Assembly: GCA_019155185.1 (NCBI GenBank)
Contig: CM032809.1
Span: 8,267,200-8,331,199, forward strand
Direction of reading: 5' to 3'
From: Beaufortia kweichowensis
Lineage: Eukaryota; Chordata; Actinopteri; Cypriniformes; Gastromyzontidae
DNA: 64,000 nt
Shown here: positions 25,258-37,062 of the stretch, in pieces
Position numbering within the stretch: position 1 is the first letter of the stretch
Layout: every line of letters begins with the position of its first letter
Translations under genes and position numbers: made by a program
Notes under the pieces: model-generated
Database searches by the model: none
Seen by the model: only the letters and a program-made list of their open reading frames with translations
Told to the model about the DNA's origin: nothing

Positions 25258-26985
25258 TCACAGGTCAAAAAACTTTGGTAGTTCATTTCCTAGGACACAC
25301 TTCTCTTCTGTTCCATCTTTATCAATAGTGACAACATATGCAACGCCTCCACTTGAACCATCCCGACCCATTGCCAGAGTGAGTGCTAGAGAGAGAGAGA
25401 GAGACTGGTTACCCACTGAAGCTAAGCAGGTCTGAGCATGCTCAGTACAAAACAAGATAATCATCACACTAATTTCAACTGATATCAGTCAGACTAAAAC
25501 AATGAATTATTTTAATAATGTTATGGTATATGGGCAAACATCTGTATAATAATATTCAGATATTATTATTAGATATTAGATATTCAGATTTTATTTAAAT
25601 TAATTATCTTTTCTTTACATTTGTGTATTGCACTGACAAAGTTCTTACCATTCACTACAAACTCTTGACAATCTCTCTTTGTCATGTTTTTTCTGTATTC
25701 TGCATCCACAAACCCATGGATGTAAAAGCTCCCAGACCCACCAATAGCAAAAGGCTGCCTGGACAGTAAACCATTCAGTGTTGCATACACCTGTTTGGAT
25801 GAGAGAGAAATGACCAACACATCATGCCATGTAAGTGTAAAATATAAATACATTATCTTACATATATAGTACGTAATTCCAATTTTGCAATAAAAACAAC
25901 AATAAACCTGTCCTCCTCGTTTCTTGTCCCACCCTGCAACTATTAGATGTGCTGATAGTTCCTCCTTGTATTTGTATGAAATATTCTTCACCAGTGTGGC
26001 AGCAGAGCAAACCAATGGCTCCTCTTCCACCTCAATACTGTCAAGGTATATTATTAAGGTATATTAGTAGGCACATGGCCTAATGTAACCGATACAGATG
26101 ACTACACTGTTTTGTACAGAGCTATACCTGTGTACATCCAGTTGGTAGTTGACTATCTCAGCAATAGTTTGAGCATCAGCCGCTGATCCAGATAAAGCAC
26201 AATAGATCTTATCATGGAGAGGGGAGAGCTTGTTCATCACACGATTCACAACTGTCTCCCTTAGACAAAAGACAGAGAAGCAGAATTTAATGTTTCAAAT
26301 GTGTGCTAAAAAACAATTACTAAATAATTAATTCTGCTCTAAAATTAGGTTAGGTTAGAATAGCTTAGAAACCTTAGAACCTGTAAAGGGAAATTTTTGG
26401 CCACGTTTTTAACTATACAAAACATAAAAACATAAACAATAGAAAACCACTACAATACAATAATCAAAAGAAATTAAAGAACTATAATGTCTATTTATAA
26501 TTATTTTGTATATTTTGCCATCGTCTCCTATTTAGACACAGAAAGCATATTTCATATAAAAAGTGTAGAAATAATGCTATGATATCAATGTCATCTTACC
26601 CTGCAGACACACGAGAATCAGATCCCAGGACAACTCCACCGTCAAAAGTAACAGCGATGATGGTCGTCTAAGAGAGCAAACAAGCATGCAGAATTGTCTA
26701 CTTTTCAAAGAAAAAGGTTTCTTCAATGACGATTCATACAATGTACATTAATTTTGAGAGGCATTGTTAGATATATGCTGTCATAACGCTGATACAGAGA
26801 AGGGATTGCAGTCGTCCGCGCGCCTAAACCACTTTACAGTTTATACTTTTAATCTCGTTTCTCTCAGCTTTTAAATGTGTTCATATGCAGCTTGAAATAA
26901 ACTTGTAGTCTCTTAAGTGATAACTTACCCCGGTTTTGACTTCCTCAGACAGCCATCCTGGTTCTGCGCACAATTCTTCCGACAT
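25258..26985 (-). CDS. psmb9: PSMB9 (LMP2), immunoproteasome beta1i
   Basis: This is the interferon-inducible beta1 subunit of the 20S proteasome. Six exons join in phase to 218 codons plus stop: 26929-26985, 26600-26667, 26128-26259, 25908-26037, 25649-25790 and 25258-25385. The propeptide (MSEELCAEPGWL to KTG) is cut before Thr1 of TTIIAV. Catalytic Thr1, Asp17 (GSDSRV) and Lys33 (VMNKLSP) are present, with SGSAADAQ and the C-terminal GNELPKF. Val20 and Leu45 (YCALSGS) are the hydrophobic pocket residues typical of beta1i, not constitutive beta1. It is followed on the same strand by tap2 and preceded by psmb12. The last acceptor uses a (GA)n tract as its polypyrimidine run. Confidence 0.96.
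25386..25448. mobile_element. (GA)n tract plus fragment resembling a 5S rRNA-derived SINE
   Basis: Directly upstream of the last psmb9 exon, a GA repeat (25386-25404) is followed by CTGGTTACCCACTGAAGCTA and AGCAGGTCTGAG. The GAAGCTAAGCAGG core is shared with the 5S rRNA internal control region and with 5S-derived SINEs (SINE3-like) of fish. It is truncated, with no body or tail seen. Read on the minus strand, the GA tract becomes the CT-rich run of the psmb9 splice acceptor. Confidence 0.5.
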
Positions 26986-27182
26986 GTTGAATAGAAACGA
27001 ATCGTTGACCTGTCTGCGCAAACCTGTGTGCGCTTGAGACGCGAAACTCGATACCGCGCGTCAGATGAAGCGCAGTTGAATTAAACTTGAAAAAGAGCAA
27101 TGCCAATGTTGTGTTTCTGTAGTGTCTGGCCTGCAGTAATTTAACTGTGCTCACTTTATTCCTCCATTTTCTGTCTCTAATA

Positions 27183-27196
27183 GAAAGTGAAAGAAA
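27183..27196 (+). promoter_or_regulatory. psmb9: ISRE-like site upstream of psmb9
   Basis: GAAAGTGAAAGAAA on the plus strand, about 200 bp upstream of the psmb9 ATG. It matches the GAAANNGAAA core of interferon-response elements. Confidence 0.6.
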
Positions 27197-27549
27197 TTTA
27201 GCTTCCCCTCGCGCGTATACGCCGAAGACAACATTACTGTGTATGCTAAATTATATTATAACGTCCGACACAGCATCTTACAGTAGACAACATGTTAGAC
27301 AACCCAATCAGATTTTACATTATTTAGTCATTTGAAAAGTTTAATAGATTAGTCCAGCTTTTCTTCTTTTTATGCATATTAACAGTATAGTTCTGTAAAT
27401 GTATTTGTTATTGGTCTTGCATACACTTTTATGAAAATAATTTTTTAATACTTTTGCTTATGGCCTGTCCAATAAAGATGTGCAAACATATCAGTTATGT
27501 ACATAACTGAAATGCATTAACTTTTGATATTGTGGATATAGATTTAATG

Positions 27550-27600
27550 TACACTCTTAAAAGTAAAGTTGCTTTAAAAGGTTCTTCACAGTGATGGAAA
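27550..27600. mobile_element. end fragment of MITE-like family B
   Basis: TACACTCTTAAAAGTAAA followed by GGTTCTTCACAG. It matches the terminal part of the complete elements at 42304-42507 and 57345-57547. It lies between psmb9 and the psmb12 3' end. The remaining 27200-27696 sequence shows no gene. Confidence 0.6.
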
Positions 27601-27696
27601 AAAGAGAAATCACGCTGTTGAAATGTATTATTTTTGTTTATTTATTATGAATTACAAAACATCTGCACACTTCTATGTATAAAGTAGTGTTTTTTT

Positions 27697-29454
27697 CTAT
27701 TCATCATGAAACTTGGGCAGTTTATCCCCCGGAACAACTACATGCTTGACTCCTGCTTCAGTGATCACAACCAGGTGAACTACACCACCGCTAACATTGT
27801 CCCGACCCATAGCCAGAGCCAAAGCTGTGGACACAGAGACATGACCCATTAACAATTAATACTGCTTTCATGAACTGTATTACAAATGTAATGTAAAATC
27901 ACAAATCACATAGTAACATCAACTTTTTAACTGTACCGTTTTTGCAAAACTGTGTAGCCTCTTCTAAAGTCATGTCAGGTTTAAATTTGGCATCCACATA
28001 ACCATAGATATACGTGCTGCCAGATCCACCAATAGTAAACGGCTGACTGAGCAGCATTCCTCCCAAAGACACGGTGTATATCTGCAAAAACAAAACATTT
28101 GCAAAGGAGAGCATTACTCATCTGCAGGACAGAGGTTTGTATGACATTTAACAAAAGATCATAAATACTGTGTTTAACCCAAAAATAATTGTTTTTGCTT
28201 CACATTACCAAAAATACTAATAGTAATCCAATGTTATTGTTATATTTATGCAGGCTGACCTTATCACTGTAAATGTGTTATTATTGTCAGCATTATGTAA
28301 TTTCATTGAAGTTTGCATGCATAGTTACTGTATCACCTTTTATAATATTTGGTGATATCATGACTGATACAAAACTACATTTAAGATGATGCCTTTGTCC
28401 ATAATCTGTACATGTCAAGCAGTGCCTCACCTGTGGTCCTTTTTTCCTGTCCCATCCAGCTGTGATGAATCCTGCCTGCAGCTCCTCTTTGTTATTATAG
28501 CAAAGCTCCTTCATAATGGAGGCCGCAGCTTTCACCAAAGGAGGTGAGTCCATCTGAATACTAAAGAGAATGACAGAGTGAGTATATAAAAGAGGCAACA
28601 TTTTATATAATGATTCCTTGCTTTTTTAGGATGCTGTAACAAAAACTGACCTGTGGAAAGACAGCTGGAATTTGGCCATTTTGGTGACCGCTTGTGCATC
28701 TGCCAGGGATCCGGCTATGCAGCAGAATATTCTATCGTGCACCTGTATCAGCTTGTTGATTGTTTTGGACGACACATAGGACCTGCAGGTAAAGTTTATA
28801 TAGTTAAAAGAGGTGTATCTGTGTGTAATATAAGATTAAATGATGTGTTGGAAAATACCTACTCGCCCATAGAGGCTCTGGAGTCAGACCCAATGATAAC
28901 ACCTCCATTATATTTAACAGCAAGAATGGTGGTCTAACAACAAACAGAATTAAGATACAGAGATAAATACAGTGAATTTTTTCATGTGGGTTGTATCGGG
29001 GTCATATGTTTAACTATTAGAAAACTGTTAATTTTATGCCGTTGATTTATTGAGGTGATGGTATAAAATAACATTAAAACACCCTTCAGCATGTGTACAA
29101 CCCGTACTAGCTGTTTTTCATCATGCATAATTAACTGGATTAGAAAACTACAAGTGTCGCGACGCACAACGTCACTGATGAAAGTGAAAGTACCTTTTAG
29201 ATACGTAAAACGCAGACAAAAAGAAACAATTTATCACGACACAGACGGATACTGTAATATATTTACTATATTTGTTCTATGAAATTGTCTCAGATGATAC
29301 GTAAAATCATCAGATGCCCAAACGTGACCAATTACGCGTGAGCTTTCCAACCACAGCAAAAGCTGTTCTGCGTGAAATTCAGATATATAAAGGTTAAATG
29401 ACTTACACCTGTGCTGACGCCTTTTATTTGCGAGTGTGACTGCAGCCTTTCCAT
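27697..29454 (-). CDS. psmb12: PSMB12, fish-specific beta1-type proteasome subunit
   Basis: This is a second beta1-class catalytic subunit, in the place where cyprinids encode PSMB12. Six exons join in phase to 217 codons plus stop: 29407-29454, 28863-28933, 28651-28782, 28431-28560, 27937-28081 and 27697-27824. The prosequence is short (MERLQSHSQIKGVSTG) before Thr1 of TTILAV. Asp17 (GSDSRAS) and the catalytic-type Lys (INKLIQVHD) are present. GWDRKKGPQ, GGSGSTYIYGYVDA and LPKFHDE are family motifs. As spliced here there is one extra residue (Glu) between Gly23 and the Lys, so the Lys counts as 34. The pocket position equal to 45 is Ile (FCCIAGS), hydrophobic as in beta1i rather than Arg as in constitutive beta1. 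It shares a short promoter with psmb13. Confidence 0.9.
29180..29191 (+). promoter_or_regulatory. ISRE-like site in psmb12 intron 1
   Basis: GAAAGTGAAAGT, inside the first intron of psmb12, about 270 bp from its ATG. A similar AAAAGTGAAAGT occurs at 29764-29775 in the first intron of psmb13, so the pair flanks the shared promoter almost symmetrically. Confidence 0.45.
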
Positions 29455-29597
29455 TCTTATAAACTCAAAGACAACGATTGTGGATAAATGCGTCCTTTCC
29501 GAGTCGCTCTTCTGGACATACGCTCATCTGAAACACAACCCTGCTGGTCGAAAAGCGCATTACACGAAGGGAAGAGTTCCTCCGACGAATTTCAGAC
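29455..29597. promoter_or_regulatory. shared bidirectional promoter of psmb12 and psmb13
   Basis: Only 143 bp separate the divergent ATGs, so both 5' UTRs and the core promoter must lie here, or extra upstream exons exist. No TATA box and no full ISRE were recognised within it. Confidence 0.65.
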
Positions 29598-31739
29598 ATG
29601 GCACTTTCTTCTCTCCTCGAGCCTCCTGTGTCAGGTTTTAACTTCGACAATTCAGAAAGGTAAGAGGTTTTATCTGGATACTGTTATATAATGATAACAC
29701 TGTGCGTAAAACGCAGAAATTAAGCGTGGAATGATTGTAACTATTGCTTTGCGTACTCGGTACAAAAGTGAAAGTATTTGAGACGCAAGTCTTGTTTCTC
29801 AAAAATAAAACGTACAATATCATATAATAGTAAACTCTGTTATTTAATGCATTAAATATTAAACTGGATTCTTTCGTCTACATTTAGAAATATTGTGCTG
29901 GAGAATGGCTTAGGTGAGAGGAAAATCAAGGCACCAAAACCCATGAAAACAGGTACCACCATTGCTGGAGTGGTTTATAAGGTAAACAGAAAATGTGAAC
30001 AAAAGACAATAATTGGTAACACATTTTGCTGTTACATTAAACTGTGTGTGTATGTTTGTGTATAGGATGGTGTAGTTGTGGGAGCAGACACAAGGGCCAC
30101 TTCTGATGAGGTAGTTGCTGATAAAATATGTGCCAAGATACACTACATTGCACCTAACATATAGTAAGTATACTTTAAAGATGTGTTGTGTTCTGTCTTA
30201 TGGCACTATACCTGTTGATGTCAGATTTTACAATCATTAGTAAAATAATAGATTAGTCTGTGAGTCTGAATAAATCAATGCCTCATTATATAATTTCACA
30301 TTTTTATTTGTGTTAGTTGTTGTGGAGCAGGAACAGCAGCGGACACAGAGAAGACAACAGATATGCTGTCATCAAACCTCACCATTTTCTCCATGAACAG
30401 CGGCAGGAACCCAAGGGTCATCATGGCAGTTAACATACTACAAGACATGCTCTTCCGGTTTGTGTGTCATGTTTTACTAAAGCTACTTTAATGTAGGGTT
30501 CTCATTTGTGTTGGTAGGTATTTGTAGATATACAGTGTGGAAACCATTTCAGGACCTTCAGTTTCTAAAATTGCACTCTGGTATCTTCTTGGGTATGAAG
30601 ATGGTTTGGGTTTGATAGTTTGAATAGACATAACAGTAAATTACAAGTCCTGTTAGTTATACTGTTTGTAGCAGCAATGTATAATTGCTTGTGCTGTTTC
30701 TCAGGTATCGAGGTCAGATTGGAGCGAATCTAATTTTAGGGGGTGTTGACTGTACTGGCAGTCACCTGTACACAGTTGGCCCTTATGGGAGCATGGACAA
30801 GGTGCCGTATCTAGCTATGGGTACGTGTGTGCTATCCAGTCATTGAAGTCATTTATCATATATGTTGACAACTAAGATGAATGTGCATTTCTGCTGAAAG
30901 GTCATGAGAGATTATTTTATGCATTTATTTAGGACGTTGCCAGTCAATTCTTGGATGCCATGTTCTGCTTTTTACAATAACTTTTTTCAAAGTTTACAAA
31001 ATGTAAAATGTAAACAACAAACAACTTATAAACATGTCAACAGATGTCAGTAAACCACACAATAATGAAGTTCTGTTTTTCTGTTTTGAAATAGGTTCTG
31101 GTAATCTGGCTGCTATGGGCATACTGGAGGACAGATTTAAACCCAATATGGATGTAAGTTATTCTTCTGTTAAACCTGACTAACAAAGAATTATAAACTG
31201 AAAATCCCACCTTCAACTTTTAATACTTGCCATGTCCCTGCAGAATAATTCTGCTGCATAACTCGTGCTTTCTTTCACTGTTGTCATTTATTCTTCAGCT
31301 CAAGGAGGCTAAGGCAATAGTCAGTGATGCCATCCAGGCGGGCATCATGAGTGACTTGGGTTCTGGCAACAACATAGATCTGTGTGTGATTACTAAAGAT
31401 GGGGTGGACTACATTAGACCTCATAAAGAGTCTCCTTATAACTTTAAGAGGTAAGACCTCTTAGCATGTTAAAATATTAGTAACCAGAATTTCAGTCACT
31501 CACAAACTATTTAATAATATGAGCAGTTGTGTATTTGAACTCTGATCTGTACTTTTCCTAAATTTTTCTATTTTGTGATATATTGGTAATTTTACTTTTA
31601 ATTGTATTTCTCTCACAGACAGGCAAAGTATAAATATAAGTCAGGTACAACACCAGTTTTAACTAAAACTGTGACTCACTTGGAGCTGGAGGTGGTACAT
31701 GAGAAGGTTCAAATGATGGAAACAGCCGGATCCAGCTGA
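29598..31739 (+). CDS. psmb13: PSMB13, beta2i-like proteasome subunit (PSMB10/PSMB7 family)
   Basis: This is a catalytic beta2-class subunit, linked to the MHC in fish, with trypsin-like activity expected. Eight exons join in phase to 280 codons plus stop: 29598-29659, 29888-29981, 30066-30163, 30317-30457, 30705-30820, 31095-31153, 31299-31450 and 31619-31739. The N-terminal GFNFDNSERN and the propeptide end MKTG precede Thr1 of TTIAGVVYKDG. Asp17 (GADTRATSD), Lys33 (ICAKIHYIAP) and Gly45 (IYCCGAG) are in place. LEDRFKPNM, DLGSGNNIDLCVI and the long C-terminal arm (TPVLTKTV, LELEVVHE) that wraps the neighbouring beta3 subunit are typical of beta2. It could equally be called a psmb10-like gene; the name rests on its position beside psmb12 and psmb8. 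Confidence 0.92.
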
Positions 31740-32214
31740 GACAATAAAGACATTGTGATATCTTAATGTGATATACAAGAATAATAATGCTTTAAAGGTG
31801 ATAATGCTTTAATCCAAGCTGTTTTTTATATTCTGTGCAAATATCATCGATAAAACGAATAAAAAAATTCCCCATATACATTGTACAGCATTTTTTTTTA
31901 TAAACACAAATTTTTATACTGTAGACACCCCTATTACATTTTAGGTAATTGTATAAGTATGATTATGCTTAAATACCAATTAGATAAATTAATGATTAAA
32001 GCTAAAACAGAAAAAAATAAATTATAGTGTAATTTATAGTGTAATTTATAATTTATAATGTAATTTATAATTTATACTGTAAACTATATGTGCAATTAAT
32101 ACACAGTGTTACACATTACTGTGCAATTTTTACATGCAATTAAAACAATAACATTACTGCGTTATTGTATTGTGTACAGTATGTATTCTTATGTATAGGT
32201 ATATGGGTTGTTGA

Positions 32215-32408
32215 TAAATAAATATGTGACTGTGTCCTATGGTATGACAGCTAAAATGTAGGAAAAAACTCTAAAAAATATACAAATAACATAAGAGATT
32301 TATCTTCATTGCTGGAGTTAAAAATAGGATGAGAAAGATTTATCTTACAGGTTTTTTCCTACATTTTTTGTATGTCACAATATAGGACATAGACATTTGT
32401 CAACTACT
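32215..32408. mobile_element. foldback (MITE-like) element, family A, copy 2
   Basis: Its ends GGGTTGTTGATAAAT and ATTTGTCAACTAC and inner arms (GTAGGAAAAAAC and TTTTTTCCTAC; CTATGGTATGACA) resemble the element at 16096-16244. It is longer and more diverged, and no coding sequence is present. Confidence 0.6.
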
Positions 32409-32893
32409 GGTATGTATGCTGCACATATTTCTATTTGTCTCATTTTTTACTTTACATTAATATGAAAGTCAATGATCTTCATTGTCCTGATTGGAAAATC
32501 AAAAAATCAAAACCTTTAATACATTAAGTCATACATCAGTTTAATACATCAACATGTTTGGCAGTTAACTGCAGGTGTTTCTATGCTTTTGGGCATTAGG
32601 GTGTGTCATAATGTTCTGTCTTCTTTGTGTTACACTTGTTTTTAACCTGCATCTGATAAATCTGCCTAAATACAGATGATGCTGAGAGACGCGATTGGCC
32701 AACCAGCAGAGTAAAGAAAAGATCATAAGACTCCATTTAATCAAATAATCCTAAATGACATTACATGAGCTAATAAAAGAAAAATAACATACAACTGTTA
32801 TTATGTAGCATAGTTTATATTTATTATTTGAAATAAATATTTTATTTTAAAAGTAGTCGAACTCGAAACTATGTTAAACAGCTCCTCTAAATC

Positions 32894-32903
32894 TTTCAGT
32901 TTC
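32894..32903 (-). promoter_or_regulatory. psmb8: ISRE-like site upstream of psmb8
   Basis: The minus strand reads GAAACTGAAA, a perfect GAAANNGAAA core. It lies about 120 bp upstream of the psmb8 ATG. Confidence 0.55.
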
Positions 32904-33021
32904 GAAATTGATTTCTTCCGCAGAGAGATCGTGTTTTCTTCATGTAAAATACAAACACTGGGGTCATTTTGCGTTAACGGTTTTTAATATCTACATTAAT
33001 TGTAGTTGCTCGACATAAAGA

Positions 33022-35144
33022 ATGGCTTTGTTGGATGTTAGTGGTTATAAACAGAACTCCGCTCCTCAGTTTGGCTTCAGACAGACGCATCTTCTCGACC
33101 GGCTGAATCATTACAGTTTTGGGACAAAATGTCAAGAATTCGCCGTACCAGTCGGAGTTGACGTAAGTAACTTCTTGTATTATTTTTGATAATTAATTTA
33201 CACTTCATTATGAAGGCTTAACCATAAACTTTAATAACATTTTATTGTCTTCTTGGCATAGGCACATTGCTATTGTCTAAATAAACCTGTATACAAACAT
33301 AAGTCATGAAACAATAGGAATTAATAGCAGGCTTATGATTCATTTGGATGATATTTTTACACATACAATACCTTAATGCTGTCACACATTGTTTTATATA
33401 TATTTTATCAATTATAGCAGCATATATTATACTTGAATAGCAACACAAAAGACAATTCTTGTTTTTGGAACATAGGGGCAGTAATGTAACATAAGATGTA
33501 ATACTCATATTCTGTGTTCCCTTCAGCCCTCCAAATTTCTGAAGTCATGCAGTTGTGAAGATGGTGTTTGTATAGATCTAAATCATGGCACCACAACTCT
33601 GGCATTCAAGTTTCGTCATGGTGTCATTGTGGCCGTTGACTCCAGAGCATCAGCTGGCAAATATATAGGTAAGTATCCATGTAATTAATTGATACACAGC
33701 ACTCAGATTAAAAATAAATTGTAAACACAATGTTAAAATTGATTTTGATTAATCTTTCTAATGTGTTTCAGCATCAAAGGAGGCTAATAAAGTGATTGAG
33801 ATCAACCCTTACCTGTTGGGCACCATGTCCGGCAGCGCTGCAGACTGTCAGTACTGGGAGAGACTGCTTGCTAAAGAGTGCAGGTCTGTCTTAACATGCA
33901 TCTGAAGGGGATGTGTATGTGCTCAGAGTATGAAATTACAATCTCATGCCTTCAGCTGTGTCAGGAAAAGTATTCGGAAGAATGTAAAAACTGTTATTCA
34001 TACTACTGTATTGCATTTATGACATGCAATTAAAAATATTTCTATATAAATATTGCAGTATATGCACAGCGGTTGTCACATGTCCGTGACCAAATTCAAC
34101 ATTTGCTCCACTTCCCTATGTAATTTTATTCAATTTAGGCGTACAGATAATTTTTTCTGTCTATAGTTTAATCTATAATGATTTGTTTATCTTTCAACAG
34201 ACTTTATAAACTGCGTAACAAGCAGAGGATCTCAGTGTCTGCTGCCTCTAAACTTCTGTCCAACATGATGCTGGGATACAGAGGGATGGGGCTCTCTATG
34301 GGCAGTATGATCTGTGGGTGGGATAAACAGGTAATGCTTCTGTGTGTTTACAGGTTTTGTTGAGGGCTTTTGAAGTGGTTGTCACTATACGACAGGGTTA
34401 TGAATCCCAAATCATGTTTTGCTTAAATAACATCTAGAGGTTTGTGTCTCATATGTAATGAACAAATCTGTTTTCATTTTTGTTTATTTGTCTTATATCT
34501 GTCTGCCTAGTGATACGATTATTATGATTTTTATAATGTGTAATATTCATGCATGCACATAATCTTTAGGTACTATTAGCATTTATAATAATTCATATAT
34601 CATTCTGTTTTCCATCACATTAGGGTCCAGGTCTGTACTATGTGGATGATAATGGCACTCGTCTTTCAGGACACATGTTCTCCACTGGTTGTGGTAACAG
34701 TTATGCGTATGGTGTGGTGGACAGTGGTTATCGTGAGAATATGACTGTAGAGGAGGCGTATGAACTGGGCCGTCGTGGTATTGCTCATGCCACACACAGA
34801 GATGCTTACTCTGGTGGTGTGGTCAACCGTAAGTACCTGTGATGCATTACATACTGACTGTATGTAGACAGACCTATCTTTCAGAGTACATATACATTGA
34901 TATATAGGATTTTGGATTTTGTAATAACCAACAGTAATTCTGTTCTTTGAAAAATTTCAGCATATGCCGTACAAAAGTATTGTTTTCTTAATTAGTTGAC
35001 ACACCTGTTACACAGTATCTGTATGTGTCTGGTAATACATTTTTTCTCTCTTTAGTTTACCATATGCAGGAGGATGGCTGGATCAAAGTGTGCAAAGAAG
35101 ATGTGTCAGAATTAATCCACCGCTATAAGAAAGGAATGTTCTAA
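33022..35144 (+). CDS. psmb8: PSMB8 (LMP7), immunoproteasome beta5i, A-type
   Basis: This is the chymotrypsin-like beta5i subunit. Six exons join in phase to 272 codons plus stop: 33022-33162, 33527-33668, 33772-33883, 34201-34330, 34624-34828 and 35056-35144. The propeptide ends DLNHG before Thr1 of TTTLAFKF. Asp17 (AVDSRASAG), Lys33 (EANKVIEINPY) and Met45 (LLGTMSGS) are present, with QYWERLLAKECR, MGLSMGSMICGWD and DSGYRENM. Mature residue 31 is Ala, which marks the A-type lineage of the ancient PSMB8 dimorphism (F-type carries Phe or Tyr there). An ISRE-like site lies just upstream, and an AATAAA-type signal lies about 55-60 bp after the stop. Confidence 0.96.
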
Positions 35145-36300
35145 ATACACATTTGCTCTTCATACTTGAAGTTGATGTTTTATTATTGAACATTAAAAAT
35201 AAAAATCGTTGAAAACCAGATTTATTTGGTGCATTTTGTATTTTATTTTAACTGCATTTTCTGTTAAGCAGCTTTTATTAATTGGAAAATTATGAGTTTA
35301 GAACAATATTTTGTATATTTGTAATATTTTTTTGATGAGAAAGAGAAAAGCAATAGTGACAGCTTAATTATTCTATTGTCATCTGTATCACAGTGTTACT
35401 AAAAGTAGGTTGGAAAACATTTGATAAGAGAACAAAGAAAATCAGATCAGACAAAATCAGATAAAAATAAACTAGCAAATGTAAGCAATGGAAAACATGT
35501 ATAGTATCCTTAATATAGTATATAAATATGGTAACAAATCAGAAAGCATTTGCCATTGATTGTTTTATAGATTTATTTTTAGAGGACAGGAAGTGGAAGT
35601 GAGGAGGTGGGATCAGGAAAGTACCACAAGCCAGGACTTAAACTTGGGTCTGAACTGCAACACAAGGCCATCAGCTCTGATGTCATCCATCCTTTTTTTA
35701 CATTACAGACCTTGTCTAGCACTTTCAGTTGCTAGGCAGAATTAATACTACTGATAATTAAAAAATAATAATACAGTACAGAAATTGACGTTGCACCTCA
35801 CCGTTTTGAAAAGTTAGCACAGCCACATTTTGTTTTAAAAAGCTTTGGACATAATGCAGTGTCCAATGAATGAATGATGAATGAATTATGCATTGTTATT
35901 TGCATACATATATTCCATATGTGATGCTCAGTGCTAGAGCTGCCAGCAATAAAGGCAAAAGCTTGATGGCGACATATAACGATAACGTTTGTCACCAAAA
36001 CTGTGTTCTGACCATTTTGTTATATTTCCCTGAAAAGAATATTATTTGTATTGTGATATTTAGAAAATATAGCATTACACATTTTTTTAGAAAAGTATTT
36101 TAGTTGGTAAAAAAAGTATCTGTTTTATCACAGCTTTGCTCATATCATATGTGTCATATATTTTATAACTAATTAAGTTACAGATATGATACCTATCAAA
36201 AATTTAACTTAATAAGTTAACTTTTAAAAGAATAAAGGAAAATACGATTTGTAGCACAAACTACAGTTCTGGAGTAAAGAATCTGGGATCAAGAAAGACT
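35145..36300. other. intergenic between psmb8 and class I gene 1
   Basis: These two genes are convergent (tail to tail). The psmb8 poly(A) region is at about 35195-35215. A block near 35575-35760 (AGAGGACAGGAAGTGGAAGT, ACTTAAACTTGGGTCTG) resembles a decayed tRNA-type SINE. Nothing else was recognised. Confidence 0.4.
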
Positions 36301-37062
36301 GACATTCACCACTTGTTCCTTTTTGTGTGACAATTTATTTTCAAGGCAAAATAAAATGACAGTTTTAGAGAAAGTTACATTATATTAAATTTAGAATGAA
36401 TAACCTAAAATAAAATGTTTTACTGTGCTGTTTTTAGCAGTAATACACCACTAGTCATTTTAATAGCCCATTCCTTATTCATTGTGATTATATGTGATGG
36501 TTATTATAAGTAACTATAGTCAGAACACCATAAATCATCACAGTTATTTACACAGTCTGAGATTACAAACCCAATATCAATAATGCAACCTTGATTTAAA
36601 AATCATACATTACATTAAATATTAGACTATTAGATTTTAAATTATTCATCTGCAATCCACCACCAATTGTATCACAGTCTATCTATTTAAAACATTTCAA
36701 GATAAGCACAGGGACATTAAGCAACAACAAAAGTTATCAGTTATCTGTTTGTAAATCATATATGTAATGAAAAATGCTAAAAATAAACGAAAGCTTTTCC
36801 TGTATTCCCTAAAAGTTGCCCTATTTATCCAAGTATCCATGATAAAGATAATGAGAATGATGATCAGGTTTATATGTTATGAGAGTAAGTTTGTGTGTCT
36901 TATGTGCATTTAGGTGTGTTATTGATGATGAGACTTGACTGCAGATGAGCATCATGAAGTCACATTTCATCTTGCATCTCCTAAAATAGTAAATACAAAT
37001 AAATTGCATTTGGTTCATTTTACATTTCATACTGTCTGGGTACTTATTACACACTTACATCT

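Larger units (their letters stand above)
31740..33021. other. intergenic between psmb13 and psmb8
   Basis: It holds the psmb13 3' end, a low-complexity block of repeated TGTAATTTATA units (about 32020-32100), a foldback element (32215-32408) and the psmb8 promoter. No gene was recognised. Confidence 0.5.

Noticed and set aside
25404..25448. Possible 5S rRNA gene
   Set aside because: Only the internal-control-like core is present; it is far too short for a 5S gene and better explained as a SINE fragment.
34583..34795. Histidine-rich minus-strand ORF
   Set aside because: Antisense shadow of psmb8 exon 5.
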